Below, piece by piece: positions 15,949 to 24,338 of a DNA stretch of 29,757 bases. The stretch's first letter is position 1. Every line of letters begins with the position of its first letter. The position numbers and the translations under genes are program-made. Where the stretch lies: NCBI GenBank assembly GCA_945883145.1, contig CAMCXB010000027.1:1-29757 (forward strand), written 5' to 3'. Under the pieces are notes generated by a model that searched no databases, was not told where the DNA came from, and worked only from the letters and a program-made list of their open reading frames with translations. The stretch comes from Bordetella parapertussis (GTDB lineage Bacteria; Pseudomonadota; Gammaproteobacteria; Burkholderiales; Burkholderiaceae_D).

Positions 15949-16881
15949 TTAATGCTGTTGTTGACTGGGTGGTGTTATAGCTAAGGCGACACTCTCTGCA
16001 GTAAACAAATGCGCACAATCGACTTTATCAAAGCGATAAAGCTGACCACAAAACTCACAATTAACTGATAACTGACCCAGCTCGGCTAGAGCATCGTCAA
16101 TTTCTTCTTGCCCCAACATACGCAGCATATTGCCCACTCTAGTGCGGGAACAAGTGCACTGAAATACAGGATGACGTGGTTCAAAGACACGTACAGTCTC
16201 TTCCCAATACAAGCGCTGTAACAAAGTCATGATGTCTGTCGTTAGCAACTCAGCTTGGGTGAGAGTAGAAGCAAGCATGACGCTGCGATCCCAAGTGTCT
16301 TCATCATTACTAGTTGGGAGCGATTCAGTTGTACCACCCTCGGAAGGTAATTTTTGTAACAACAATCCGCGTGCCACATGGTCATCTGCAGCTAACCATA
16401 AGCGGGTATCAAGTTGTTCAGATCGCATCATATAATTTTCAATGATGGTAGCGATGGATTCACCATCTAAAGCAACAATACCTTGATAAGCTTGTTGGCC
16501 TGGCATCTTATCGTCTGGATCTAAAGTGATAGCAAAGCGACCTTGTCCATGCTCGTTAATGAGTTCTTGTAAGGTCGCTTGCTCATTGATTTCGACTTCA
16601 TCACGCAGCTTAGCCATGCCACGTAGTTTGAGTCCTACATCACATTCCACAACGAGTAACTGCACCGGTCCATCACCATGAATTTGCATGATGATGGAGC
16701 CATTAAATTTTAGATTGGCAGATAACAAGGCAGCAGCCGACAGCATTTCACCTAACATTTTTTTTACAGCAGGGGGGTAGTCGCGCTTGGATTGCACCTG
16801 TTGCCAGACATCTGAAATATCAACTAACTCACCACGCACGAGTGAGTTTTCAAACATGAATTTTTGCAGGGTATCTGCCAT
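15949..16881 (-). CDS. hslO: Redox-regulated chaperone Hsp33
   Basis: Hsp33 is a holdase activated when oxidants form disulfides in its zinc site and unfold its C-terminal domain. 310 residues. The zinc ligands are present as CTC (Cys242 and Cys244) and CEFC (Cys275 and Cys278), the expected CxC and CxxC pair. The N-terminal domain has MLSAAALLSANLKFNGSI and IHGDGPVQLLVVEC, typical of the family. The ATG overlaps the stop of the upstream gamma-carbonic-anhydrase-like gene by one base (TAATG), so the two are cotranscribed and translation is probably coupled. It is convergent with ftsB. Confidence 0.96.
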   Translation of the reverse strand: MADTLQKFMFENSLVRGELVDISDVWQQVQSKRDYPPAVKKMLGEMLSAAALLSANLKFNGSIIMQIHGDGPVQLLVVECDVGLKLRGMAKLRDEVEINEQATLQELINEHGQGRFAITLDPDDKMPGQQAYQGIVALDGESIATIIENYMMRSEQLDTRLWLAADDHVARGLLLQKLPSEGGTTESLPTSNDEDTWDRSVMLASTLTQAELLTTDIMTLLQRLYWEETVRVFEPRHPVFQCTCSRTRVGNMLRMLGQEEIDDALAELGQLSVNCEFCGQLYRFDKVDCAHLFTAESVALAITPPSQQQH

Positions 16882-17405
16882 TAATCTATTCTCTTTAACT
16901 GTTTTTTATAATCTTGCCCATTTTGAACATAGTGTGCAGCACTTGCTTTCAGTGTTGCGACTTGTTCAGTCGTGAGTTCACGTACTGCTTTAGCAGGTGA
17001 TCCTATGATAAGTGAATTATCTGGAAACTCTTTACCTTCAGTGACTAACGCACCTGCGCCAACCAGAGAATTTTTTCCTATCTTGGCGCCATTTAAAATC
17101 ACCGCTTGTATGCCTATCAGACTGCCATCGCCTATGCTGCAGCCGTGTAGCATGACTTGATGACCCACGGTTACATCTTTGCCTAATGTAATGGGATGGC
17201 CTATGTCAGTGTGTAGCACACTGTTTTCTTGAATATTCGAATTTTCACCGATCGTAATATGCTCATGATCGCCACGCAGTATGGCACCAAACCAGACACT
17301 GACATTAGCTTCTATGACGACATTACCTATGACAGTGGCACTATCCGTGATGTAGGCACTGGCATCGATCTGAGGTACAACTGAACCTAATTGATAGATG
17401 GGCAT
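16881..17405 (-). CDS. Gamma-carbonic-anhydrase-like hexapeptide-repeat protein
   Basis: A 174-residue left-handed beta-helix protein of the YrdA/PaaY/CaiE group, related to gamma-class carbonic anhydrase. Repeated hexapeptides such as ATVIGNVVIEANVSVWFGA run through residues 20-135. Three histidines match the trimer metal site: His65 (LHTDIG), His82 and His87 (VGHQVMLHGC). A C-terminal helix follows GSPAKAVRELT. Family members bind zinc or iron, though catalytic activity is often unproven. It is first of a two-gene unit with hslO. An inverted repeat lies in the divergent promoter region 10 bases upstream. Confidence 0.9.
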   Translation of the reverse strand: MPIYQLGSVVPQIDASAYITDSATVIGNVVIEANVSVWFGAILRGDHEHITIGENSNIQENSVLHTDIGHPITLGKDVTVGHQVMLHGCSIGDGSLIGIQAVILNGAKIGKNSLVGAGALVTEGKEFPDNSLIIGSPAKAVRELTTEQVATLKASAAHYVQNGQDYKKQLKRID

Positions 17406-17414
17406 AATTTTTAA

Positions 17415-17451
17415 TTAAAATAGGATTTGTCGTATGTAGTCTCTATTTTAA
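17415..17451. promoter_or_regulatory. Inverted repeat in the divergent gamma-CA/DUF455 promoter region
   Basis: TTAAAATAG (17415-17423) and CTATTTTAA (17443-17451) are perfect inverted nine-base arms separated by 19 bases, in a 93-base divergent gap. Arm centres lie 28 bases apart, between two and a half and three helical turns. Such spacing can serve a dimeric regulator or mark two opposed AT-rich promoter elements. No full promoter was assigned. Confidence 0.35.
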
Positions 17452-17498
17452 ACCGCCTGCATGGGAATGCGTAGGCCTCAACTTAAGAAGATTTGATT

Positions 17499-18317
17499 GT
17501 GCAAGCTTTTACTGAATGTCGTGCTGCAGCGTTAACGCTCTTGAAGGAAAGTGATGTGTCTTCCAAAGTGGAAGGAGTGCGTGCTTGGGCTGTATCCTTT
17601 CGACACCAGCAACTAGCACTCGACACAGGATGGACCAGTGATGAGTCTGTGTCAGTGCCAGGCCGTCCTGATAAACCTCTTTTAGTATCGCCGCGTTTAT
17701 TAGAGCGACGTTCTATGGCGACTGAAGAAGGGCGCGCTATCTTAATTCATGCATTAGCCCATATAGAATTTAATGCCATCAATCTCGCCTTAGATGCAAT
17801 ATGGCGCTTTGCCCATATGCCTGTTGAATATTATGTGGACTGGTTAGGTGTGGCAGACGAGGAGGCTTATCATTTTTCTTTATTAAATGCGCATTTACAA
17901 ACGCTAGGATATGCCTATGGTGATTTTAATGCGCACAATACTTTATGGAAAATGGCAGAAAAAACTAAGGATGATGTGTTAGCGCGTATTGCTTTGGTTC
18001 CGAGAACTATGGAAGCACGCGGTTTGGATGCAACGCCTTTAGTACGTGCAAAAATTTTACAGGTGGGCGATGTAAAAGCTGCTGACATATTGAGTATTAT
18101 TTTGCGCGATGAAGTAGGGCATGTCGCTGTAGGCAATCGTTGGTATGCGTGGTTGTGTGAACAGCGCCAGTGTGATCCGATTTCAACTTATACAGAGTTA
18201 GCGCGACGCTATAAAGCACCAGGTTTACGAGGGCCGTTTAATTTACAAGCACGAAGAGCAGCAGGATTTACAGAGGCAGAGTTAGACGCACTTCCTCATC
18301 ATACCCACAATTTTTAA
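17499..18317 (+). CDS. DUF455 ferritin-like family protein
   Basis: A 272-residue protein of the DUF455 family, predicted to have a ferritin-like four-helix fold that may bind two metal ions. Likely ligand stretches are LIHALAHIEFNAINLALDAI, GVADEEAYHFSLL, the PRTMEARGLDATP segment and RDEVGHVAVGNRWY, with repeated Glu and ExxH patterns. The function is not known. The frame stays open to a TTG at 17493, but AAGAAG at 17485-17490 is eight bases from the GTG at 17499 and only two from the TTG, so I chose the GTG. It is transcribed away from the gamma-carbonic-anhydrase gene and converges on the synthetase gene. Confidence 0.88.
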   Translation: MQAFTECRAAALTLLKESDVSSKVEGVRAWAVSFRHQQLALDTGWTSDESVSVPGRPDKPLLVSPRLLERRSMATEEGRAILIHALAHIEFNAINLALDAIWRFAHMPVEYYVDWLGVADEEAYHFSLLNAHLQTLGYAYGDFNAHNTLWKMAEKTKDDVLARIALVPRTMEARGLDATPLVRAKILQVGDVKAADILSIILRDEVGHVAVGNRWYAWLCEQRQCDPISTYTELARRYKAPGLRGPFNLQARRAAGFTEAELDALPHHTHNF

Positions 18318-18346
18318 ACGCTTACTTCAATTTGCACTTATTGATA

Positions 18347-20062
18347 TTAGTTGCTGGCTTTAGCAGCGCGTTCTTCTTCTTGTAAACGCAATACCCGTCG
18401 TTGTATTTTGCCAGTAGTAGTCATGGGCAGTTGAGCTATGAATTCGATTTCTTTAGGATATTCATAGGGCGCAAGCAAACCTCGCACATGATTTTGTAAG
18501 GCTAGAATTAAGTCAGCATCAGCAGCTTCACTACGCTTAGTTTCTGGTGTTAATACGATATAAGCTTTAACTAATGCTCCCCGTTCTTGATCAGGCTTAG
18601 GTACCACAGCAGCATTCACGACTGCAGGATGTTTAATCAAACAGTTTTCAATTTCAGATGGACCTATACGATAGCCTGCTGATTTAAACATATCGTCAGC
18701 ACGACCTTGATACCAAAGATAGCCATCTTCATCTATTTTTGCTAAGTCACCAGTACGACACCAATCACCGCTATATTTTTCTTGTGTCGCTTTAGGATTA
18801 CGCCAGTATTCAATAAAGAAAACGGGATCAGGATGATTATGAATGTCATGGCGATGCAGAGCGACTTCACCAATCTCACCGGCTTGCACCTTATTGCCTT
18901 CACTATCAATCACTGCAACTTGATGACCCGGATAAGGTTTACCCATACTGCCCGCTTTAGCAGGCCATCTTTTAGCGCTATTTCCAACGATGTAATTGAT
19001 TTCAGTTTGTCCGAACATTTCATTGACTGTCACACCCAAAGCCTCTTCAGTCCAGTTGTAAACAGCATCACCTACCGCTTCACCGGCACTCATTATGGCG
19101 CGACAATGTAGTTGATAGTGCTGACGTGGTGTAGGTACTGCTTTCATCATCATCTTCAGAGCTGTTGGAAACAGAAAGCAATTCGTGACGCGATATTTTT
19201 CCATCAACGTGAAAGCATGTTCTGCAGAAAAGCGCTGACGACTTGCGACGATAGGCATACCAAAGTAGAGCGTAGGTAGGAGCGCATCAAGTAAGCCACC
19301 AGTCCATGCCCAATCAGCAGGCGACCAAAACACATCTTCATCTTGAGGAAACCAGTTTTGTGAAGCGACAAAGCCCGTTAAATTGCCTAGTAATGCAGAT
19401 TGCGGCATGAGTGCGCCTTTAGGTGCGCCTGTCGTACCACTGGTGTAAATCAAAATTGCTGGGTCTGAAAATTTTGTTTTCACAGGTGTGAAGTTTGTGT
19501 CTGCCTTCTGCATCACGGTTTGCCAATCTATGCTATCGGTCGTTTGACAATCAATGGCAATGACATGTTGTAGAGCAGGGCAAGCATTTTTTATTTTTTG
19601 TAGATTGTCACTACCAGTTGCATCAGTGATGGCAACTAGCGCAGCACTATCTTGCAAGCGATATTCCAATGCTTCTGGTCCGAATAAGACTGACATGGGC
19701 ATTGCAATCGCACCTAATTGATGACAAGCGATATGACATACCGCTACTTCAGGTCGTTGCGGTAAGACGATAGCAACCCGTGTACCACGCGTTACGCCAT
19801 AGCTTCGCAAAACATGTGACAAACGATTTGCATCTGCTTGTAGTTGCGCATAGGTGGTGATGCTATCGCCGTGTTCAGCATCATCACAATAAATAGCAAT
19901 ACGATCAGGGTCATTTGCCCAACGCGCGCAACACCATGCGGCGATATTAAAATCCTCAGGCACATGCCAGCGATATTGTTCATACAGCGATGCATATTGA
20001 TCGACTGAGGTACCAGTGGCTTGCGACTGCTGAGGATGAGATAGAAGCGAAGATTTAGTCAT
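18347..20062 (-). CDS. AMP-forming acyl-CoA (acetyl-CoA-like) synthetase
   Basis: An ANL-superfamily ligase that activates a carboxylic acid with ATP and couples it to CoA. 571 residues. Motifs in order: the P-loop-like YTSGTTGAPKGAL (206-218), SPADWAWTGGL, MSAGEAVG, EMFGQTE, the hinge region TGDLAKIDEDGYLWYQGRADD, KSAGYRIGPSEIE and the catalytic lysine near the end in TTTGKIQRR (Lys552). The sequence resembles the acetyl-CoA-synthetase-like proteins of betaproteobacteria that act on short or medium chains; the substrate cannot be read from sequence. GGAG five bases before the ATG supports the start. It is divergent from the alpha/beta hydrolase gene with very little room between them. Confidence 0.92.
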   Translation of the reverse strand: MTKSSLLSHPQQSQATGTSVDQYASLYEQYRWHVPEDFNIAAWCCARWANDPDRIAIYCDDAEHGDSITTYAQLQADANRLSHVLRSYGVTRGTRVAIVLPQRPEVAVCHIACHQLGAIAMPMSVLFGPEALEYRLQDSAALVAITDATGSDNLQKIKNACPALQHVIAIDCQTTDSIDWQTVMQKADTNFTPVKTKFSDPAILIYTSGTTGAPKGALMPQSALLGNLTGFVASQNWFPQDEDVFWSPADWAWTGGLLDALLPTLYFGMPIVASRQRFSAEHAFTLMEKYRVTNCFLFPTALKMMMKAVPTPRQHYQLHCRAIMSAGEAVGDAVYNWTEEALGVTVNEMFGQTEINYIVGNSAKRWPAKAGSMGKPYPGHQVAVIDSEGNKVQAGEIGEVALHRHDIHNHPDPVFFIEYWRNPKATQEKYSGDWCRTGDLAKIDEDGYLWYQGRADDMFKSAGYRIGPSEIENCLIKHPAVVNAAVVPKPDQERGALVKAYIVLTPETKRSEAADADLILALQNHVRGLLAPYEYPKEIEFIAQLPMTTTGKIQRRVLRLQEEERAAKASN

Positions 20063-20073
20063 AATCGCTCCAG

Positions 20074-20079
20074 TATAAT
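20074..20079 (+). promoter_or_regulatory. Candidate -10 element for the alpha/beta hydrolase gene
   Basis: A perfect TATAAT lies between the divergent synthetase and hydrolase starts. It overlaps the first possible ATG (20078), which therefore could not be in the mRNA; this supports the next ATG at 20105 as the start. The -35 region would fall inside the first codons of the synthetase gene and is not a good match. Confidence 0.5.
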
Positions 20080-20104
20080 GGCTTCTTCCTTACAGGTCTT
20101 AGCT

Positions 20105-20983
20105 ATGAAAACTCATCGTTCTGAATTTATCAACTTACGTGGCTTACGCACGCATGTCATGCATTGGGGTGCAGAAGATGCGCCTAAAATTTTTATGCAA
20201 CATGGTTGGATGGATGTCGCTGCTTCATTTCAATTTGTGGTTGACTGCTTACAGCAAGATTGGCATGTGATTACCCATGACTGGCGTGGTTTTGGATTAA
20301 CTGAACGTGCACAAGCAGATTGCTATTGGTTTGCAGATTACTTGGGTGATTTAGATGCATTGCTTACGCATTATTCGCCTGACGCGCCAGTTAATTTACT
20401 CGGTCATAGCATGGGCGGTAATGTCGCGACTTTATATGCAGGTGTGAGACCTGAGCGTGTCGCTAAGCTAGTGAATCTTGAGGGTTTTGGTTTGCCTGCA
20501 ACCCAACCTGAACAAGCACCAGAACGTTATGCAACATGGTTAAACGAACTACGTGTTCCACCTTCTATGAAAAGCTATGCCAGTAAGCAAGCAGTTGCAC
20601 AACGTTTAATGAAAACCAATCCGCGTTTATTACCTGAACGTGCTGACTATCTTGCGCAGCACTGGGCTGCACCGGATGCTGATGGTCAGTGGCATATTTT
20701 GGGAGATCCTGCGCATAAAATAACCAGTGCGATGCTTTACCGAGTTGATGAAGCCATGGCATGTTGGGCAAAAATTCAAGCGCCAGTGTTATGGATGGAA
20801 GCCAGTGATACTGATATTTGGCGTTGGATGGGACCAAAAGATACTGCACGTTGTGAGATTGATCGTCGTTTGCAAGTCATCCCGAATTGCCAACAAGCCT
20901 TGATTGAAGATGCAGGGCATATGTTGCATCATGATCAGCCGGAAGCGCTCGCTAAACTGATAGAACCGTTCTTTTTATCTTGA
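20105..20983 (+). CDS. Alpha/beta-hydrolase fold protein
   Basis: A soluble 292-residue hydrolase. The nucleophile elbow is LLGHSMGGNVATLY with Ser102. HGWMDVAASF carries the oxyanion-hole region, HDWRGFGLTER follows, and a C-terminal DAGHMLHHDQPE supplies the His. The acid is probably in the MEASDTDIWRW stretch. This is the epoxide-hydrolase/haloperoxidase-like branch; the substrate is unknown. I start at ATG 20105 (MKTHRSEFINLRG) because a TATAAT overlaps the earlier ATG at 20078 and an AGG lies eight bases upstream of 20105. Divergent from the acyl-CoA synthetase gene. Confidence 0.88.
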   Translation: MKTHRSEFINLRGLRTHVMHWGAEDAPKIFMQHGWMDVAASFQFVVDCLQQDWHVITHDWRGFGLTERAQADCYWFADYLGDLDALLTHYSPDAPVNLLGHSMGGNVATLYAGVRPERVAKLVNLEGFGLPATQPEQAPERYATWLNELRVPPSMKSYASKQAVAQRLMKTNPRLLPERADYLAQHWAAPDADGQWHILGDPAHKITSAMLYRVDEAMACWAKIQAPVLWMEASDTDIWRWMGPKDTARCEIDRRLQVIPNCQQALIEDAGHMLHHDQPEALAKLIEPFFLS

Positions 20984-21038
20984 GCAGATCACTGCGTTTT
21001 TCTGGAAAGCGTAGAATGAGGTCTGGCTTCTTCTTTTC

Positions 21039-21893
21039 ATGGTTTTAGCAAGCATGCTGAACGTAGATTTACATTGTCATTCTCATTTTTCAGATGGTGT
21101 TTTTGCACCCGCTGAATTAGCAGTGCGTGCACAGGCGCAAGGTGTTGATGTATGGGCACTGACAGATCATGATGAAATTGGTGGCATACCTGAAGCGCGC
21201 AAGGCTGCATCAGATGTTGGTTTGCAATTTATCGCCGGTGTAGAAATTTCTATCACTTGGGCAAATAAAACTGTACACATCGTTGGCTTAAACATAGATG
21301 AAAACAGCACTGAATTGCGACAAGGATTAGCTTCAATAAAAAGCGGTCGCTCTGAACGCGGCCAAGAAATGGCAGCGGAACTCGCTAAGGTTGGGATTCA
21401 CGGCGCCTATGAAGGTGCTGTCAAATATGCAGATCATCCGGCTTCTTTATCGCGTACGCATTTTGCACGCTACATCGTCGAGTTGGGATTGCATGACACT
21501 GTAGGCGAGGTATTTCGTCATTATCTTGCAGAAGGAAAGCCTGGCTTTGTACCGCATCGTTGGGGCACCTTAGCCAATGCTGTGAAATGGATACACGCTG
21601 CAGGTGGTCGTGCAGTGGTCGCGCATCCAGGCCGTTATGACTTTAATCAGCTAGCTCTAGATGCCATTCTTGATGAATTTTGTAGCTTGGGCGGTGAGGG
21701 AATAGAAGTGGTGACTGGTAGTCACACGCCAGCTCAATATCAAGAATTTGCCAAGGTCGCCCAACACTATGGATTATTAGCTTCACGTGGCTCGGATTTT
21801 CATGGGCCAGAAGAGTCAAATTATGATCTGGGCAGCTTGCCTCAACTCCCTGCAGGACTTAAGACTATCTGGCATGATTGGCATAGTGCTTAA
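21039..21893 (+). CDS. yciV: PHP-domain phosphoesterase, YciV/RNase AM type
   Basis: A 284-residue PHP-domain metal-dependent phosphoesterase. The E. coli relative YciV (RNase AM, also called TrpH) hydrolyses 3',5'-nucleoside bisphosphates and trims rRNA 5' ends. Metal-binding motifs are VDLHCHSHFSDG (His12, His14), ALTDHDEIGG, AGVEISI, RTHFARYIV, VVAHPGRYD, VVTGSHTP and RGSDFHGPEE. The first ATG is used here; a second ATG at 21054 (MLNVDLHCHS) is equally close to the conserved domain, and neither has a clear ribosome binding site. The yciO-like gene lies a little downstream, as in many proteobacteria, with htpX inserted between. Confidence 0.9.
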   Translation: MVLASMLNVDLHCHSHFSDGVFAPAELAVRAQAQGVDVWALTDHDEIGGIPEARKAASDVGLQFIAGVEISITWANKTVHIVGLNIDENSTELRQGLASIKSGRSERGQEMAAELAKVGIHGAYEGAVKYADHPASLSRTHFARYIVELGLHDTVGEVFRHYLAEGKPGFVPHRWGTLANAVKWIHAAGGRAVVAHPGRYDFNQLALDAILDEFCSLGGEGIEVVTGSHTPAQYQEFAKVAQHYGLLASRGSDFHGPEESNYDLGSLPQLPAGLKTIWHDWHSA

Positions 21894-21946
21894 TTATCAA
21901 ATTAACACTGGGGCGTTTTTTGAGCTCATGCTGTATGAATTCAATG

Positions 21947-21974
21947 CTTGAAATTTTTCTCCGTGACCAAATAT
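21947..21974 (+). promoter_or_regulatory. Candidate heat-shock (sigma-32) promoter of htpX
   Basis: CTTGAAA at 21947-21953, 13 bases, then CCAAATAT at 21967-21974. The sigma-32 consensus is CTTGAAA, 11-17 bases, CCCCATnT; the -35 is perfect and the -10 matches five of seven fixed positions. Transcription would start near 21981, giving a leader of about 85 bases. htpX is heat-shock controlled in E. coli, which fits. Confidence 0.5.
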
Positions 21975-21980
21975 TTAATG

Positions 21981-22011
21981 CGCTAGCTTGGTTCTAGTTT
22001 AGTGCTAGTTT
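21981..22011 (+). repeat. Three CTAG-containing direct repeats with an 11-base period upstream of htpX
   Basis: CTAG occurs at 21983, 21994 and 22005, exactly 11 bases apart, within the similar units GCGCTAGCTTG, GTTCTAGTTTA and GTGCTAGTTTT. They lie just after the predicted start of the htpX transcript. CTAG is usually scarce in proteobacterial DNA, so three in phase stand out. Confidence 0.5.
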
Positions 22012-22066
22012 TGATTAAACCGATTGTGTTGCCACTTTTTCCGACTTCGTTTGGAGCCACCACACC

Positions 22067-22939
22067 ATGAAAAGAATTTTCTTATTTGTTCTGACTAACA
22101 TCGCAGTGATTGCAGTCATGACGATTATCTTGTCGGTATTAGGGATTGATCGTTATCTGACAGCGCAAGGTTTAAATATTCCTATGTTGTTAGCGTATTC
22201 GCTGGTAGCAGGTTTTACCGGTTCGATTTTTTCTTTGCTCATTAGTAAGCCTATGGCCAAGTGGTCGACTGGTGCACAGGTGATTGAGCAGCCATCAAAC
22301 TCTACAGAGCAATGGTTAGTAGAGACGGTACGCAGACTTGCAGATCGAGCAGGCATAGGTATGCCTGAAGTCGCTGTGTTTGAAGGTGAAGCGAATGCAT
22401 TTGCGACAGGTGCGTTTAAGAACGATGCGCTAGTTGCTGTATCTACCGGTTTGTTAGCGAATATGACGCGTGAAGAAGTGGAAGCCGTGTTAGGACATGA
22501 GATTGCGCATATTGCCAATGGCGACATGGTGACACTGACCTTGATTCAAGGTGTGTTGAACACCTTTGTGATTTTTCTCTCACGTATAGTGGGTTATGCA
22601 GTCGATAGAGCGTTATCACGCAATAATGATGATGCACCTGGCATAGGTTACACAATCACAGTGATTGTTTGCCAAATCGTGTTTGGCATTATGGCGTCGA
22701 TGATTGTTGCTTGGTTCTCACGTCATCGTGAGTTTCGTGCTGATGCTGGTTCATCGCACTTGCTCGGTGGACCGCAGTCTATGATGAATGCCTTGGCAAG
22801 ACTACGCTCGATGCAAGAAAGTCATTTGCCTGAGTCAGTTGCTGCATTTGGTATTGCGCAATCAGGTGGTTTCTTTTCTTTATTTGCTACGCATCCACCG
22901 CTAGAGGAAAGAATCGCCGCATTACAGAGACCGCATTAA
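22067..22939 (+). CDS. htpX: Membrane protease HtpX
   Basis: Zinc metalloprotease of the inner membrane (M48 family) that degrades damaged membrane proteins together with FtsH. 290 residues, normal. Two N-terminal membrane helices (about residues 3-25 and 38-60), the zinc motif HEIAH at 144-148 with Glu145, two further helices (about 155-180 and 195-216), then the third ligand in REFRADAGSS. The ATG is preceded by GGAG (TTTGGAGCC). A candidate heat-shock promoter and phased repeats lie upstream, and a strong terminator follows, so it is probably a one-gene transcript. Confidence 0.97.
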   Translation: MKRIFLFVLTNIAVIAVMTIILSVLGIDRYLTAQGLNIPMLLAYSLVAGFTGSIFSLLISKPMAKWSTGAQVIEQPSNSTEQWLVETVRRLADRAGIGMPEVAVFEGEANAFATGAFKNDALVAVSTGLLANMTREEVEAVLGHEIAHIANGDMVTLTLIQGVLNTFVIFLSRIVGYAVDRALSRNNDDAPGIGYTITVIVCQIVFGIMASMIVAWFSRHREFRADAGSSHLLGGPQSMMNALARLRSMQESHLPESVAAFGIAQSGGFFSLFATHPPLEERIAALQRPH

Positions 22940-22959
22940 TTTCTCTTCTAACTTTATGA

Positions 22960-22989
22960 ACGACAGCCAACTGGCTGTCGTATTTTTTT
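22960..22989 (+). terminator. Rho-independent terminator after htpX
   Basis: Perfect nine-base stem ACGACAGCC / GGCTGTCGT with an AACT loop, followed by ATTTTTTT. It lies 20 bases after the htpX stop and before the yciO-like gene. Confidence 0.92.
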
Positions 22990-23011
22990 ATATTGATGAT
23001 TTGCTTGAAAT

Positions 23012-23632
23012 ATGAGTCAGTTTTTTCAAATTCACCCAGATAATCCGCAACACCGTTTAATCAAACAAGCGGCACAGATTGTGGGTGCGGGTGGCATCAT
23101 CGCTTTGCCAACGGATTCTAGCTATGCCTTGGTTTGTCATCTCGATGATAAGAATGCAGTTGAGCGTTTACGACAGATACGAGAAATTGATGATAAACAT
23201 CACCTGACTTTGCTTTGTCGTGATTTATCCGATATTGCAAATTACGCCAAGGTAGATAATCGTCAGTATCGTTTGTTGAAATCCGCCACGCCAGGGCCTT
23301 ATACCTTTATTCTAGAAGCTACCAAAGAAGTACCTAGGCGGCTTTCTCATCCCTCCCGCAAAACCATAGGTTTACGTGTTCCACAGCATGCGATAGCGCA
23401 AGCGCTGTTGGAAGAATTGGGTCAGCCCTTAATTGGCACCACCCTGATGTTGCCTGGTGAAGTTTTACCTTTGAATGATCCCGAAGAAATTCGTGAGTAT
23501 CTAGAAAAGCAATTAGATTGTGTGATTGATGGAGGCGGTTGCAGTCTAGAACCCACCACGGTAGTGGATTTGACTGGCTCTGAGCCAGTGGTGCTGCGTG
23601 AGGGACGTGGATCTATAGGCTTGTTTGCATAA
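23012..23632 (+). CDS. yciO: YciO/Sua5/YwlC family protein (threonylcarbamoyl-AMP synthase-like)
   Basis: A 206-residue single-domain member of the TsaC/Sua5/YciO family. TsaC makes threonylcarbamoyl-AMP for the t6A tRNA modification; the YciO branch has the fold but a less certain role. Family features: GGIIALPTDSSYALVCHLDD, the KHHLTLLCRDLSDI segment, TPGPYTFILEA, RKTIGLRVPQH, LIGTTLMLPGE, and the C-terminal TTVVDLTG with VLREGRGSIG. The HHLTLLCRDL sequence in place of the usual KRPxxKPL suggests YciO rather than TsaC. It begins just after the htpX terminator and is followed by the M50 protease gene 39 bases on. Confidence 0.87.
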   Translation: MSQFFQIHPDNPQHRLIKQAAQIVGAGGIIALPTDSSYALVCHLDDKNAVERLRQIREIDDKHHLTLLCRDLSDIANYAKVDNRQYRLLKSATPGPYTFILEATKEVPRRLSHPSRKTIGLRVPQHAIAQALLEELGQPLIGTTLMLPGEVLPLNDPEEIREYLEKQLDCVIDGGGCSLEPTTVVDLTGSEPVVLREGRGSIGLFA

Positions 23633-23671
23633 GTCGGTGTTTGAACGGTTCCCTCTGATAAAATCGAGTCA

Positions 23672-24331
23672 ATGAACGATATAGTCCAAGCAATTGCAGT
23701 CAACGCTCTGCCCATACTCTTTGCGATTACCTTGCACGAAGCGGCACATGCCTATGCAGCCAAGCATTTTGGCGATCTGACAGCCTACGCCCAAGGTCGG
23801 ATGAGCTTAGATCCTACTAAGCATATAGATTTATTTGGCACGATTTTGATACCGCTAGTTTTAGCACTTTCAAGCAGTCCATTTATTTTTGGTTACGCTA
23901 AGCCGGTTCCTGTTGATTTTTCGCGTTTACGCAATCCCAAGCGTGATATGGCATGGGTGGCATTAGCGGGGCCGGCAGCTAATCTCATCATGGCTTTGAT
24001 GTGGATGATTGTATTATTTTCATTTTATCTTTTCGGATTAGGTGAGGAAGATTATTTTTTTAAAGTTGCAAAAGCCGGTATTTTTATTAATTTAGTTTTA
24101 TTTGCTTTTAATCTTTTTCCTTTGCCCCCTTTGGATGGTGGCAGAATCATGACCAGCATTTTGCCACTGCGTTATGCCGTTAAATTTGCGCGCATTGAAC
24201 CTTATGGTTTTTTCATCGTTCTTGGATTGATGATGTTGAATTTGCTGCACTACTGGATGAAGCCAGTTATGGGTGGCGCATATTTTTTATTAAGTCTACT
24301 TATTTATCCCCTTAAATCTCTTTTGAACTGA
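23672..24331 (+). CDS. Site-2-protease-type M50 membrane metalloprotease
   Basis: A 219-residue polytopic membrane protein of the M50B (rhomboid-unrelated, site-2 protease) family found in most bacteria near trpS or yciO. The zinc site is ITLHEAAHAYAAKHFGD (HEAAH at residues 22-26) and the third ligand is in NLFPLPPLDGGRI. Hydrophobic helices occur at about residues 5-25, 52-70, 93-120, 130-150 and 170-215. No PDZ domain is present, unlike RseP. The substrate is unknown. It sits seven bases before trpS, in one transcript with the yciO-like gene and trpS. Confidence 0.92.
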   Translation: MNDIVQAIAVNALPILFAITLHEAAHAYAAKHFGDLTAYAQGRMSLDPTKHIDLFGTILIPLVLALSSSPFIFGYAKPVPVDFSRLRNPKRDMAWVALAGPAANLIMALMWMIVLFSFYLFGLGEEDYFFKVAKAGIFINLVLFAFNLFPLPPLDGGRIMTSILPLRYAVKFARIEPYGFFIVLGLMMLNLLHYWMKPVMGGAYFLLSLLIYPLKSLLN

Positions 24332-24338
24332 TTCTGCT

